Positions 1 to 8,696 of a stretch of 64,000 bases of DNA are shown piece by piece. A program made the position numbers and the translations under genes. The notes under the pieces are model-generated. The model ran no database searches. It saw only the letters and a list, made by a program, of their open reading frames with translations, and was not told the DNA's origin. Source of the DNA: Thalassobius sp. I31.1 (GTDB taxonomy: Bacteria; Pseudomonadota; Alphaproteobacteria; Rhodobacterales; Rhodobacteraceae); contig NZ_PWAA01000065.1 in assembly GCF_003031585.1 (NCBI RefSeq), positions 62,001 through 126,000 on the forward strand, read 5' to 3'. Within the stretch, counting starts at the first letter, position 1; every line of letters begins with the position of its first letter.

Positions 1-2
1 TT

Positions 3-1823
3 CCATTCAACGCACCTGAACTGACACGCGATGCAACCACTGAAACCGGGGGTGATGCGCTTGGCAATCTGCCGGAATGGAATCTTGATGATCTTTACAC
101 AGGTGAACAAGCACCCGAACTAAACGCCGACATGTCCTGGCTTGAGGAAAACTGCGCAAAATTCGCTGCGGATTATGCGGGCAAACTGGACGGCCTTGAT
201 GCAAACGCCATGCTGGCCTGTATCCAGACCCAGGAAGAGATCAACCAAAAGGCCGGGCGCATTATGTCCTATGCTGGCCTGCGGTATTACCAGAACACCA
301 TGGATGCGGGCCGTGCGCAGTTTATGCAGAACTGCCAGGAAACCCTGACTGAATACACCGGCCATCTTGTGTTTTTCTCACTTGAATTCAACCGTCTGGC
401 CGAAGATCATCTGGCAGGCTTGCTGGCTGAGAACGCTGATCTGGCCCGTTACAAACCCGTTTTTGACCGCATGCGCGCGATGAAGCCGCATCAGCTGTCC
501 GATGAGCTGGAACAATACCTGCACGATCAGTCTTCTGTCGGGGCCGCTGCCTGGAACACGCTGTTTGACGAAACCATCGCGGGCCTGATGTTCAACATGG
601 ACGGCGAAGAGCTGAACCTGGAAGCCACCCTGAACTTCCTGACGGATCAGGACCGCAGCAAACGCGAAGCGGCATCACATGAGTTGGCACGTGTATTTGG
701 CGAAAACGTGCGTCTCTTTGCCCGCGTGCACAACACGCTTGCGAAAGACAAAGAGGTCGAAGATCGCTGGCGCAAAATGCCGTCCCCGCAAGCCGGTCGT
801 CACCTGTCTAACCACGTGGAACCTGAGGTGGTAGAAGCCCTGCGCAACGCCGTTGTCGCCGCCTACCCCAAGCTGTCGCACCGTTATTATGCGTTGAAAG
901 CCAAATGGTTGGGCTTAGAGACCATGCAGACCTGGGATCGCAACGCACCGCTCCCGATGGAAAGCGAGCGTCTGGTCACCTGGGACGAAGCCCGCGCGAT
1001 TGTTGACGGCGCATATGGTGATTTTGACCCGCGCATGAAAGAAATCGCAGCACCCTTCTATGACAAAGGCTGGATCGACGCCGCTGTAAAACCCGGCAAA
1101 GCCCCCGGCGCATTCGCGCATCCGACCGTGACCAATGTGCACCCTTATGTGATGTTGAACTACCTTGGCAAACCACGGGATGTGATGACATTGGCGCATG
1201 AACTTGGCCACGGTGTGCATCAGGTGCTGGCGGCGGATCAGGGTGAAATGCTGTCGTCCACCCCGCTGACTTTGGCCGAAACCGCGTCTGTCTTTGGTGA
1301 AATGCTAACCTTCCGCAAGCTGCTGGATGGCGCCAAAGATCAAGCCGAACGCAAAGTCATGCTGGCGGGCAAAGTTGAGGATATGATCAACACGGTTGTG
1401 CGCCAGATCGCGTTTTATGACTTTGAATGCAAACTGCACGCTGCCCGCGCCGAAGGCGAACTGACCCCAGACGACATCAACGCGCTTTGGATGTCCGTGC
1501 AGGCCGAAAGCCTTGGCCCGGTGTTTGAATTTGCGCCTGGCTACGAAACCTTCTGGGCCTACATCCCGCATTTCGTGCACTCGCCCTTCTACGTCTACGC
1601 CTATGCGTTTGGCGATGGCCTCGTGAATGCGCTTTATGCGGTTTATGAGGAAGGCGATGCAGACTTCCAGGAGAAATACTTCGACATGCTCAAGGCCGGT
1701 GGTTCCAAGCACCATTCCGAATTGCTCGCCCCCTTCGGCCTTGATGCCTCTGATGCCGCGTTCTGGGACAAAGGCCTGAGCATGATCTCCGGCATGATTG
1801 ATGAGCTTGAGACGATGGAGTGA
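3..1823 (+). CDS. pepF: M3 family oligoendopeptidase (PepF type), 5' end cut off
   Basis: Zinc oligopeptidase that cleaves short peptides, probably in the cytoplasm. The reading frame is open from the first bases of the window, so the true start lies upstream; an internal ATG at 132 is not the start, because the codons before it read LPEWNLDDLY, a typical PepF N-terminal motif. The zinc site HELGHGVH is encoded near 1198-1221, followed by a conserved glutamate segment (LAETASVFGEM) that supplies the third ligand. About 607 codons are visible, close to the full family length of roughly 600-620. The stop overlaps the GTG start of the next gene by 4 bp. Family assignment is firm; the exact substrate is unknown. 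Confidence 0.93.
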   Translation, partial: PFNAPELTRDATTETGGDALGNLPEWNLDDLYTGEQAPELNADMSWLEENCAKFAADYAGKLDGLDANAMLACIQTQEEINQKAGRIMSYAGLRYYQNTMDAGRAQFMQNCQETLTEYTGHLVFFSLEFNRLAEDHLAGLLAENADLARYKPVFDRMRAMKPHQLSDELEQYLHDQSSVGAAAWNTLFDETIAGLMFNMDGEELNLEATLNFLTDQDRSKREAASHELARVFGENVRLFARVHNTLAKDKEVEDRWRKMPSPQAGRHLSNHVEPEVVEALRNAVVAAYPKLSHRYYALKAKWLGLETMQTWDRNAPLPMESERLVTWDEARAIVDGAYGDFDPRMKEIAAPFYDKGWIDAAVKPGKAPGAFAHPTVTNVHPYVMLNYLGKPRDVMTLAHELGHGVHQVLAADQGEMLSSTPLTLAETASVFGEMLTFRKLLDGAKDQAERKVMLAGKVEDMINTVVRQIAFYDFECKLHAARAEGELTPDDINALWMSVQAESLGPVFEFAPGYETFWAYIPHFVHSPFYVYAYAFGDGLVNALYAVYEEGDADFQEKYFDMLKAGGSKHHSELLAPFGLDASDAAFWDKGLSMISGMIDELETME

Positions 1824-2800
1824 AACTCTCCTGGCAGCAGTTCCTCCAAACCTGCCAGGTATTGAGGAACGCTGATGAGAGCTATTGGGACTATAGTGTC
1901 AAAAATCACTGCAATGACCTCGCGATCATTGCAGTGGGAAAACAGGAGCTTGTCATACCGATAAGATATGTTGCGAGCTACCTGAACACAGGCAATCTAA
2001 GCAAAGGTTCAGACAACCACAGTTCAAGCTATGGTGTCATAATTGAAGCCCTCGAAGCTCAAGGGTACGAAAAGGTCACCCGCGACCCGTATCAGAAGAC
2101 CTATGAGTTCAGTGTTTACCAAGACTATTACACTTCACTCACTGGCAGTCCTGACGGCAAACTGGCCTCAAGAGACGATAAACTGCTTACGTTTTGGATA
2201 ACCCGCGAAGCAAATCATATTCTAAAGGCGTTTGATACATATGACACACGGGGACGTCCTGACGGGTTCACCGAAGCAAGAACTTGGTTCGTTACTCACT
2301 CTGCCACGGGTGAAAGCTATCCAGCAAAAATAATATGGGGCCTGGCAACCAATCAACCCGGAGGAAAATTCACTTCTCATCAAGCTGTACGCGCTCTTAG
2401 ACAAGCTGGTTTTGAGTGCGCAAACCTGAGTGAATGCCCACCTCAGGAAAAACAGGTCAAACCAATTTATGAAGGTGCTGAAAAACAACTTACCTATAGC
2501 TCCAGAGAGCGTAGCCAGGTCGCCCGCAAAAACTGCATAGATCACTACCGTCAAAATATCATGAACGGGCGGCTGGCTTGCCTGGTTTGCGATCTGGACT
2601 TTTCAGAACGGTATGGTGAACTTGGAGAAGGCTTTATCCATGTTCATCACCTGAATCCGCTCTCTGAGACAGATGGCATACGTGAAACCATTCCTCAGAA
2701 CGACCTGGTTCCGGTTTGCCCAAACTGTCATGCCATGATCCATAGAGATGGTAAGACCCGAACGATCCACGAACTGCGCCAGATAATTAAATCCGCTTAG
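1820..2800 (+). CDS. HNH endonuclease, McrA-like (putative type IV restriction)
   Basis: Probable DNA endonuclease of 326 residues starting with GTG inside the pepF stop (GTGA overlap). The C-terminal third is an HNH domain with structural zinc pairs Cys254/Cys257 and Cys300/Cys303, the core IHVHH at 273-277 and His304/His308. The middle (about 135-200, with TGESYPAKIIWGLA) resembles the head domain placed before HNH in ScoMcrA-type nucleases that attack modified DNA. The first 110 residues are not recognised. The gene is visibly AT-richer than pepF upstream and the sulfatase downstream, which suggests recent acquisition. No methyltransferase is nearby, so a modification-dependent (type IV) role is more likely than a classic restriction-modification pair. 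Nuclease identity is seen in sequence; target is inferred. Confidence 0.82.
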   Translation: MKLSWQQFLQTCQVLRNADESYWDYSVKNHCNDLAIIAVGKQELVIPIRYVASYLNTGNLSKGSDNHSSSYGVIIEALEAQGYEKVTRDPYQKTYEFSVYQDYYTSLTGSPDGKLASRDDKLLTFWITREANHILKAFDTYDTRGRPDGFTEARTWFVTHSATGESYPAKIIWGLATNQPGGKFTSHQAVRALRQAGFECANLSECPPQEKQVKPIYEGAEKQLTYSSRERSQVARKNCIDHYRQNIMNGRLACLVCDLDFSERYGELGEGFIHVHHLNPLSETDGIRETIPQNDLVPVCPNCHAMIHRDGKTRTIHELRQIIKSA

Positions 2801-2822
2801 TCTCAACGATAATTTCTGATCC

Positions 2823-4286
2823 TCACAAAGCCGACCCTTCCCGCATTTTGTCCTGCTCGGACGGTGTCGGCGTGTGATTGAAGACATAGGCGTTTTCGCA
2901 GGCATCTTCGCCGCCAAGCTCGGCAATACGGGCTTTCTGATCGGCAAAGGCACGGGCGTTAACCTCTTCCGGGTTGCAGATTTCATGCAGTCGCTTCAGA
3001 CCTTCGGCAAGGGCGGCCTGAACCTCAGCCCCGCTCTCCCTGGCCAGATCACGCATCTCACGCGGGTCTGCTTCCAGATCGAACAGTTGCGTAGGCTGGC
3101 CCACATAATGCACGTATTTCCAACGGTCCCAGCGCACCATGAATGTGCCGGTCTTTGATCCGCCATCGTGATATTCGCTGAACACTGTCCGCCCCGGATC
3201 ATCCGTCGCATTACCAATCACACGCAGGGACTGACCGGGCAGCGCCTGACTGACGGTATCATCCGCAACGCCCGTGACTTCCCGCGCGGTGGCCGCCAGA
3301 TCCAACAGGCTTGTGCCGGTCTTCACCCGCCGCCCCGCCGCGACACCGGGACCGGCAGCAATCATCGGCACCCCGGCAGAGGCCTCGTACATCACCTGTT
3401 TCGTCCAGAAGCCCATATCCCCCATCATATCACCGTGATCCGAGACATAGACAATCACCGTATCCTCAAGCTGCCCGCTGTCCTTAAGCGCCGTCAGGAT
3501 ACGCCCGACACAGTGATCCATGAAGCTGGTCAGCGCGTAATAGGCCGCTTTGGCTTCGCGGGTCTTGGCCTCATCGAAATGGGCGTCATAGTCAAAGAAA
3601 CTGCGGATATTGGCAAGTTCCGGGTGATCCGGGCGCTCGCCGGGATTGCGGCCATAGGGCAGATCCATTTCTGCCGGGTCATACATATCATACCACTCCT
3701 GCGGCGCTGTCAGCGGGTAATGCGGGCTGACCAGCGAGATAAACCCGGCCCAGGGCTTTTCCTTGCGCGCCGGATCCGCCAGCCAGGCCTCTGCCGCATC
3801 CGTAATAGCGAGGTCATAGTCCGTGTAGGTCGAAGGCCCCGCCCCGACATCTGCCGCAAGTTCCGCAGCGGAATCGTAAGACGGGGGATTCTCACGCAAA
3901 AGCCCCACAGCCCAACCGACACCGCCAACCACATGCATCGGCAGGATTTCCTCGGTGAACCCGTTGTCATCTTCGCCGGACCGGAAATGCAGTTTGCCAA
4001 TGGATGTCACCGGAACGCCCGTATCGCGCAGTTGCCGCATCCAGCTGCGCAGTTTACCATTATAGGGCGTCGCGCTGTCCCAATGGCCCGATTTATGCAC
4101 GTGATCCCCGGTGGCAATGGCCGCGCGCGTAGGCACACACATGGGCGATGGCGTATAGGCATTTTCAAACACCGTGCCCCGCGCAGCCAAAGCATCGAGG
4201 TTCGGGGTTTTCACAATCGGATGCCCCATGCAGCCCATGGTGTCGCGGCGGTGTTCATCTGAGATAAGGATCAGGAAATTGGTCAC
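2823..4286 (-). CDS. Sulfatase (formylglycine-dependent, alkaline phosphatase superfamily)
   Basis: Sulfate- or phosphonate-ester hydrolase of about 487 residues. The GTG at 4286 is chosen as start because it is preceded by AGGA at suitable spacing and the protein then begins directly at the family's first strand (VTNFLILISDEHRRD with metal ligand Asp10). The sulfatase signature CVPTR places the cysteine to be converted to formylglycine at residue 50 and the arginine at 54. A second metal segment, SDHGDMMGDMGFWTK, is typical of choline-sulfatase and phosphonate monoesterase relatives. No signal peptide is seen, so it is probably cytoplasmic, as in choline sulfatases. No anaerobic maturase or transporter is adjacent. 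Substrate cannot be read from the sequence. Confidence 0.88.
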   Translation of the reverse strand: MTNFLILISDEHRRDTMGCMGHPIVKTPNLDALAARGTVFENAYTPSPMCVPTRAAIATGDHVHKSGHWDSATPYNGKLRSWMRQLRDTGVPVTSIGKLHFRSGEDDNGFTEEILPMHVVGGVGWAVGLLRENPPSYDSAAELAADVGAGPSTYTDYDLAITDAAEAWLADPARKEKPWAGFISLVSPHYPLTAPQEWYDMYDPAEMDLPYGRNPGERPDHPELANIRSFFDYDAHFDEAKTREAKAAYYALTSFMDHCVGRILTALKDSGQLEDTVIVYVSDHGDMMGDMGFWTKQVMYEASAGVPMIAAGPGVAAGRRVKTGTSLLDLAATAREVTGVADDTVSQALPGQSLRVIGNATDDPGRTVFSEYHDGGSKTGTFMVRWDRWKYVHYVGQPTQLFDLEADPREMRDLARESGAEVQAALAEGLKRLHEICNPEEVNARAFADQKARIAELGGEDACENAYVFNHTPTPSEQDKMREGSAL

Positions 4287-4379
4287 GGGGCGGGTTCCTA
4301 TGCTGGCATGCGTATAGGTGAACGCTGCACCACTTACCCCATCCCCGTCAATCACAGACCGGTCATGTCAGGCAGTCAC

Positions 4380-4649
4380 TTACTTCAGCTGGCTGTCTTT
4401 AGATCCGCGTCGATTGATGCCGCCACGCGCCTTAAACGCCGCATCGCGTTCCGCAACACACTCAATACACAGTTTCACGCCGCGCACGGCCTCTCGACGG
4501 GCCTGTGGGATTTCTTCTTCGCATTCCGCACAGAACTTCAGGCTTTCGCCAACGGGTTGCGCACGGGATTTCATGCGGGCGAGTTCATCGTTCACGCTTG
4601 CCTCAATCTGTTCAGATACAGCCCCGTCTTTTGCCCATCCGCCTGCCAT
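4380..4649 (-). CDS. DksA/TraR-type C4 zinc-finger protein (YbiI-like)
   Basis: Small 89-residue protein with one C4 zinc finger (FCAECEE... KLCIECV), the hallmark of the DksA/TraR family. It is far shorter than DksA (about 150) and has only a short helical N-terminus, matching the YbiI/TraR-like size class. Such proteins may act at the RNA polymerase secondary channel, but a YbiI-like member need not regulate transcription. ATG at 4649 is preceded by GGAGG. It lies 93 bp upstream of the sulfatase on the same strand and is divergent from the dipeptidase; co-transcription with the sulfatase is possible. Confidence 0.8.
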   Translation of the reverse strand: MAGGWAKDGAVSEQIEASVNDELARMKSRAQPVGESLKFCAECEEEIPQARREAVRGVKLCIECVAERDAAFKARGGINRRGSKDSQLK

Positions 4650-4766
4650 GATCTATCCTCCGTCTTCCGCCGCAAGACTGACGCAACGGCAGCGTAAGTG
4701 CAAGCCTGCGGGGCTTGTCAGGTCCGGGATTTCCCCTAAGCTGCCCCCATAACAGGAGGAATTTTT

Positions 4767-5942
4767 ATGCGGGTTTTCGGGAAATGGCTGGGACGTTTTT
4801 TGATAGTGGTTGTGGCAGCTGTTGTGGCTTTTCTGGCCTTTGCACCGGGGTATGTTGAAAGCCAGCGCAACGCCGTGTCCCCCCATGATCCCTGGCCGGT
4901 TTCGGATGAGGCTGCGGCGCTGCATGAAAACCTTCTGGTCGGCGACTGGCATTCTGACAGCCTGCTCTGGCGGCGGGATCTGACACGGCGGGCAAACCGT
5001 GGCCATGTGGACCTGCCGCGCCTGATTGAAGGCAACGTTGCCCTGCAGATGTTCACGGCGGTTACCAAAAGCCCACGCGGTCAGAATTACAGCAGAAACG
5101 CCGCAGACGCGCCTGATAACATTACACTTCTTGCCATGGGTCAGCGCTGGCCCGCGCGCACCTGGGACAGCCTGCTGGAACGCGCGCTGTATCAGGCAGA
5201 ACGTCTGCACGGGTTTGAAGAAAAAGCCCCCGAAATGCTGCAGATCATCCGCAATCAGGCAGATCTGGATGCAGTTCTGGCCCGCCGGGCAGCAGGTGAA
5301 GATGTCGTAGGTGGCCTGCTTGGGATTGAAGGCGCACATCCGCTGGAAGGCGATATGGCGAACCTTGATAAGCTGGTCGAGGCTGGTTACCGGATGATCG
5401 GCCTGCAGCATTTCTTTGACAATGAACTGGGCGGATCGCTGCACGGCACATCTGACCAGGGCCTGACGGATTTCGGCCGCGAGCTTGTGCGCGCAGTTGC
5501 CGCCGGCCCCCTGATCATTGATCTTGCCCATTCCAGCCCACAGGTCGCCCGCGATGTGCTTGCGATCACCGATGTGCCGCTTGTGGTCAGCCACACTGGC
5601 CTGCATTCCGCCTGTCGCGTAAAACGTAACTTTGAAGATCCGCTGATGCGGGAAATTGCAACAACCGGCGGCGTGATTGCCATCGGCTATTGGGCTGATG
5701 TGACCTGCAATCAAAGCCCTGCTGGCGTGGCATCCGTCATTCGTCAGGCGATTGCTGTGTTGGGCGAAGATCACGTGTCGCTGGGATCCGATTTTGACGG
5801 ATCCGTGCGCACGGGGTATGACACATCCGAACTGGCCGCCCTCACCCATGCGCTGATAAATGAAGGCGTGACAGAGCCTCAGATCCGCAAGGTTATGGGT
5901 GAAAATATGCTGCGCGTTCTGCGCGACCGGCTAGAGGAATGA
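4767..5942 (+). CDS. Membrane-anchored M19 family dipeptidase (renal dipeptidase type)
   Basis: Zinc dipeptidase of 391 residues that hydrolyses dipeptides, possibly D-amino-acid-containing ones as in several bacterial members. An uncleaved transmembrane segment at about 9-26 suggests anchoring with the catalytic domain in the periplasm. The metal pair His62/Asp64 lies in GDWHSD; further family motifs are GIEGAHPLEGD, VVSHTGLHS and SLGSDFDG. AGGAGG stands directly upstream of the ATG. The next gene follows after 10 bp, so the two are probably one transcript. The family is certain; the substrate is open. Confidence 0.9.
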   Translation: MRVFGKWLGRFLIVVVAAVVAFLAFAPGYVESQRNAVSPHDPWPVSDEAAALHENLLVGDWHSDSLLWRRDLTRRANRGHVDLPRLIEGNVALQMFTAVTKSPRGQNYSRNAADAPDNITLLAMGQRWPARTWDSLLERALYQAERLHGFEEKAPEMLQIIRNQADLDAVLARRAAGEDVVGGLLGIEGAHPLEGDMANLDKLVEAGYRMIGLQHFFDNELGGSLHGTSDQGLTDFGRELVRAVAAGPLIIDLAHSSPQVARDVLAITDVPLVVSHTGLHSACRVKRNFEDPLMREIATTGGVIAIGYWADVTCNQSPAGVASVIRQAIAVLGEDHVSLGSDFDGSVRTGYDTSELAALTHALINEGVTEPQIRKVMGENMLRVLRDRLEE

Positions 5943-5952
5943 TCTGAAAACA

Positions 5953-6774
5953 ATGCTGTTTCTTTCTGCTCTTGTCATCTCACTCCTGGTTGCATCTGTC
6001 ATCGTCTTTCGTCGCTTCCAGGAAAAACGCAGGCGTGCAGCCCTGTGGGCCTCCTCTCTGAATGATGACGAACGGAACATCATCGCGCATAAGGTTCCTC
6101 TTTATCGTCAGCTGCCGGACAACATCCGGCAACCTCTGGAAGGTAAGATAAATCTCTTCCTGCATCAGGTGGAATTCCTTGGTTGTGACGGGCTGGAAGT
6201 CACGGAAGAAATGCGCCTGTCGATTGCTGCTCAGGCCTGTCTGCTGGTGGTAAACCGCAACATCTGGTTCGACACGTTGCGCACACTGCTGATCTATCCC
6301 GGTGCCTTCAAATCTGTGCAACCTCGCCGCAACGGTTTTGTTGTGACAAAACGTGAGATCATCCGCGCAGGCGAAAGCTGGCACCGCGGGCCGGTGATCC
6401 TGTCCTGGGCGCATAGTTTGCGTGGTGCACAAAACCCTGACGACGGCCAGAATGTGGTTATTCACGAATTCGCCCATCAGATCGACGATCTGACCGGCCA
6501 GACCAATGGCGTGCCCCTGCTGGCAAAGGGACAAAGCTTTGCGGATTGGGAAAACGCCATTCTGCCCGCCTATGAACAACACGTAAAGGATGTCGAACGA
6601 GGCCGTAAAACCGTGCTGGATGCTTACGGCGCCGAGGGCCATGAGGAATTCTTCGCTGTCGGCACCGAAACATTCTTTGAAAAACCTGAAGCTATGCAAA
6701 AGGATATGCCAGAGGTCTATCACCAGTTTGTAACGCTGTTCGGTATGAACCCGCTTGACTGGCAGGCAAAATAA
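5953..6774 (+). CDS. mtfA: MtfA-family zinc peptidase (M90)
   Basis: Zinc-dependent peptidase of 273 residues. In enterobacteria MtfA binds the repressor Mlc and links it to glucose uptake; no Mlc is visible here, so only the peptidase role is transferable. The N-terminus has a hydrophobic segment (about 1-18), suggesting membrane association. The zinc motif HEFAHQIDD and the downstream glutamate-rich segment EEFFAVGTETFFEKP are diagnostic of the family. It follows the M19 dipeptidase by 10 bp and is closed by a bidirectional terminator shared with rpoH. Confidence 0.88.
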   Translation: MLFLSALVISLLVASVIVFRRFQEKRRRAALWASSLNDDERNIIAHKVPLYRQLPDNIRQPLEGKINLFLHQVEFLGCDGLEVTEEMRLSIAAQACLLVVNRNIWFDTLRTLLIYPGAFKSVQPRRNGFVVTKREIIRAGESWHRGPVILSWAHSLRGAQNPDDGQNVVIHEFAHQIDDLTGQTNGVPLLAKGQSFADWENAILPAYEQHVKDVERGRKTVLDAYGAEGHEEFFAVGTETFFEKPEAMQKDMPEVYHQFVTLFGMNPLDWQAK

Positions 6775-6799
6775 AAAGGCGACCTGACGGGCCGCCTTT
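6775..6799. terminator. Bidirectional terminator between mtfA and rpoH
   Basis: A 7-bp perfect stem AAAGGCG/CGCCTTT, extended by CC/GG around a TGAC loop, starts right after the mtfA stop. The A/T ends make it usable in both directions for these convergent genes. Confidence 0.8.
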
Positions 6800-6825
6800 C
6801 CGGTAAATACAAATTTCAGTCGCGA

Positions 6826-7722
6826 TCAGCTGCGTTCCAGCAGGCCTTTCTGGCGGGCCAGTTCGCGCATGCGTTTCTGCAGCTTTTCAAAAGCGCGCAC
6901 TTCGATCTGACGGATGCGTTCGCGGCTGACATCATATTCGCCGGACAGGTCTTCCAGCGTCTTTGGCTGATCCTCAAGGCGGCGCTTCATCAGGATGTCT
7001 TTTTCCCGGTCATTCAGTGCTTCCATGGCTTCAGCCAGCAGCTCACGACGTGTTTCCAGCTCATCCTTCGCTTCATAGTCGCCGGCCTGGTCCGCATCTT
7101 CATCTTCCAGCCAGTCCTGCCATTGCATGGTGCCTTCGCCTTCAGACCCGACGGTCGCGTTCAGCGAGGCATCACCACCGGACATACGGCGGTTCATAGA
7201 GATGACTTCCTGTTCGGTTACACCCAGGTCATTGGCGATACGTGCCACATTTTCCGGACGCAGATCGCCTTCTTCCAACGCGCCAATCCGGTTCTTCGCC
7301 TTGCGCAGGTTGAAGAACAATTTCTTCTGGGCGCTTGTTGTGCCCAGTTTTACCATAGACCAGGAGCGCAGTACATATTCCTGAATGCTCGCACGGATCC
7401 ACCACATAGCATAGGTCGCCAGACGGAAACCTTTTTCCGGGTCAAAGCGTTTCACCGCCTGCATCAGGCCAACGTTTGCTTCTGAAATCACTTCAGCCTG
7501 CGGCAGACCATAGCCGCGATAGCCCATGGCGATTTTCGCGGCGAGACGCAGGTGGGACGTCACCATTTTATGGGCGGATTCAGAATCCTGATCTTCCACC
7601 CAGCGTTTGGCCAGCATGTATTCTTCTTCCGGCTCAAGCAGCGGGAATTTACGGATTTCCTGCATATAGCGGTTCAGCCCCTGTTCCGGGCTTGGCGCTG
7701 GAAGATTTGCATAATTGCTCAT
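6826..7722 (-). CDS. rpoH: RNA polymerase sigma-32 (heat shock) factor RpoH
   Basis: Alternative sigma factor of 298 residues directing heat-shock and oxidative-stress genes. The ATG at 7722 (protein MSNYANLPAPS) is preferred over an upstream in-frame start because GAGGG lies just before it and the length matches Rhodobacterales RpoH. Region 2 (ATYAMWWIRASIQEYVLRSWS), the RpoH-box-like segment AQKKLFFNLRKAKNRI and region 4 helix-turn-helix (LEDLSGEYDVSRERIRQIEVRAFEKLQ) are all present. Rhodobacterales usually carry two RpoH paralogues; which one this is cannot be decided here. Its neighbourhood with rluD is typical of the order. Confidence 0.95.
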   Translation of the reverse strand: MSNYANLPAPSPEQGLNRYMQEIRKFPLLEPEEEYMLAKRWVEDQDSESAHKMVTSHLRLAAKIAMGYRGYGLPQAEVISEANVGLMQAVKRFDPEKGFRLATYAMWWIRASIQEYVLRSWSMVKLGTTSAQKKLFFNLRKAKNRIGALEEGDLRPENVARIANDLGVTEQEVISMNRRMSGGDASLNATVGSEGEGTMQWQDWLEDEDADQAGDYEAKDELETRRELLAEAMEALNDREKDILMKRRLEDQPKTLEDLSGEYDVSRERIRQIEVRAFEKLQKRMRELARQKGLLERS

Positions 7723-7793
7723 ATCGGCCCTCGTCCTGTAAAATACGGGCTTACCCCACCCGCTGCGCAAATTTATGTTTACGCGATTAACAT

Positions 7794-7827
7794 ACTATCA
7801 GATAGTTCATATTAGCACGGTTTCAAG
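7794..7827 (-). promoter_or_regulatory. Candidate rpoH promoter with overlapping palindrome
   Basis: On the minus strand CTTGAAA (7821-7827) is followed after 15 bases by CTATCT (7800-7805), close to sigma-32 -35 and -10 elements (CTTGAAA and CCATNT). A perfect palindrome ACTATC-A-GATAGT (7794-7806) covers the -10. This would allow autoregulation, but the assignment is by eye only. The rest of 7723-7913 holds no gene. Confidence 0.3.
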
Positions 7828-7913
7828 AGCACGCCTTAACAAATGCGCCTTAATGCACGGTTAAGTGATGAAATATTGCAGTTTCTGAAACCGACGGAAA
7901 ATCCCACCGGACC

Positions 7914-8564
7914 TCAGGCTTCGTCGGCTTTGCGGAAACACAGCCCTGTCAGCCCTAAGCCCATCAGCCGTTCGGCAAATACATCCGAGAAAAGACATAG
8001 ATTTTCAGCTTTATCGACCCAGGCATGGTGACTTCCGATTGCCTCAGTTGAGAACACCCGTCTGTCATTCTGACGTTCATTCATATCTGGCGTCGGATCC
8101 CAGAACCCCCGCTCATTCAGCGGCGGCCAGCAGGCGGTGGGATGCAGAGTACGCAGGCGGTTGCAGGCGATGAACCAGTATTTCCGCGCCACACATTCGC
8201 CCTTCACATAGATATCCATCGGCCAGAACTGATGCACATCCGGTTCCAGTTCTTCCATCAGATCTTTGAAGGATTGCGGGACAAGGAGTGTCCCGCTCAG
8301 ATAGGTTTCAACATCAAGCAGGGGAATGCGTTTCAGATCCCAGGGCTTGCGTTCGAGTTTTGTCGGAATCCCATCTGACTTAATGGGCCGCCCCACCCAG
8401 TACGCGCTACTTATAATCCGCGTCCCGTCATCCGGTGTAGCATCAACAAGCCCGATTTTATCTGCATTTCCATCCAAAGCTGAAATCTGCAGGTTGCCCA
8501 GCATATTGATATATTTGATCTCCTGTTCTTCCGTCCAGTGACCACCGGTTATGAAATAGGCCAT
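7914..8564 (-). CDS. Imm11-like (DUF1629 type) protein, orphan
   Basis: A 216-residue soluble protein without signal peptide or membrane segment. The second half (YWFIACNRLRTLHP, then a stretch ending in LCLFSDVFAERLMGLGLTGLCF) resembles Imm11/DUF1629 proteins, which occur as immunity partners of polymorphic toxins but also as orphans. No toxin gene is adjacent: neighbours are rpoH and rluD. Composition is somewhat AT-richer than the neighbours. The family match is from pattern memory and should be treated as moderate; function is not assignable. Confidence 0.5.
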   Translation of the reverse strand: MAYFITGGHWTEEQEIKYINMLGNLQISALDGNADKIGLVDATPDDGTRIISSAYWVGRPIKSDGIPTKLERKPWDLKRIPLLDVETYLSGTLLVPQSFKDLMEELEPDVHQFWPMDIYVKGECVARKYWFIACNRLRTLHPTACWPPLNERGFWDPTPDMNERQNDRRVFSTEAIGSHHAWVDKAENLCLFSDVFAERLMGLGLTGLCFRKADEA

Positions 8565-8696
8565 ATGCCCTTATCCCTTAATCTATATGCATTGCTACCG
8601 CCGGCCCCGGATCAGAGAGGCGGCATAAAATCACTCACCTATAGATCACATAGGGATGAGGAAAAACAACCCTGAATGGATTTGCAGGGGGGACAA

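Noticed and set aside
3168-4262. Long open frame on the plus strand opposite the sulfatase
   Set aside because: Shadow of the sulfatase reading frame; its protein is rich in His, Arg and Ile with no domain, and the minus frame carries the CVPTR and SDHGD motifs.
8638-8654. Palindrome CCTAT-AGATCAC-ATAGG upstream of the Imm11-like gene
   Set aside because: Only 5 bp per arm and no T run; too weak to call an operator or terminator.
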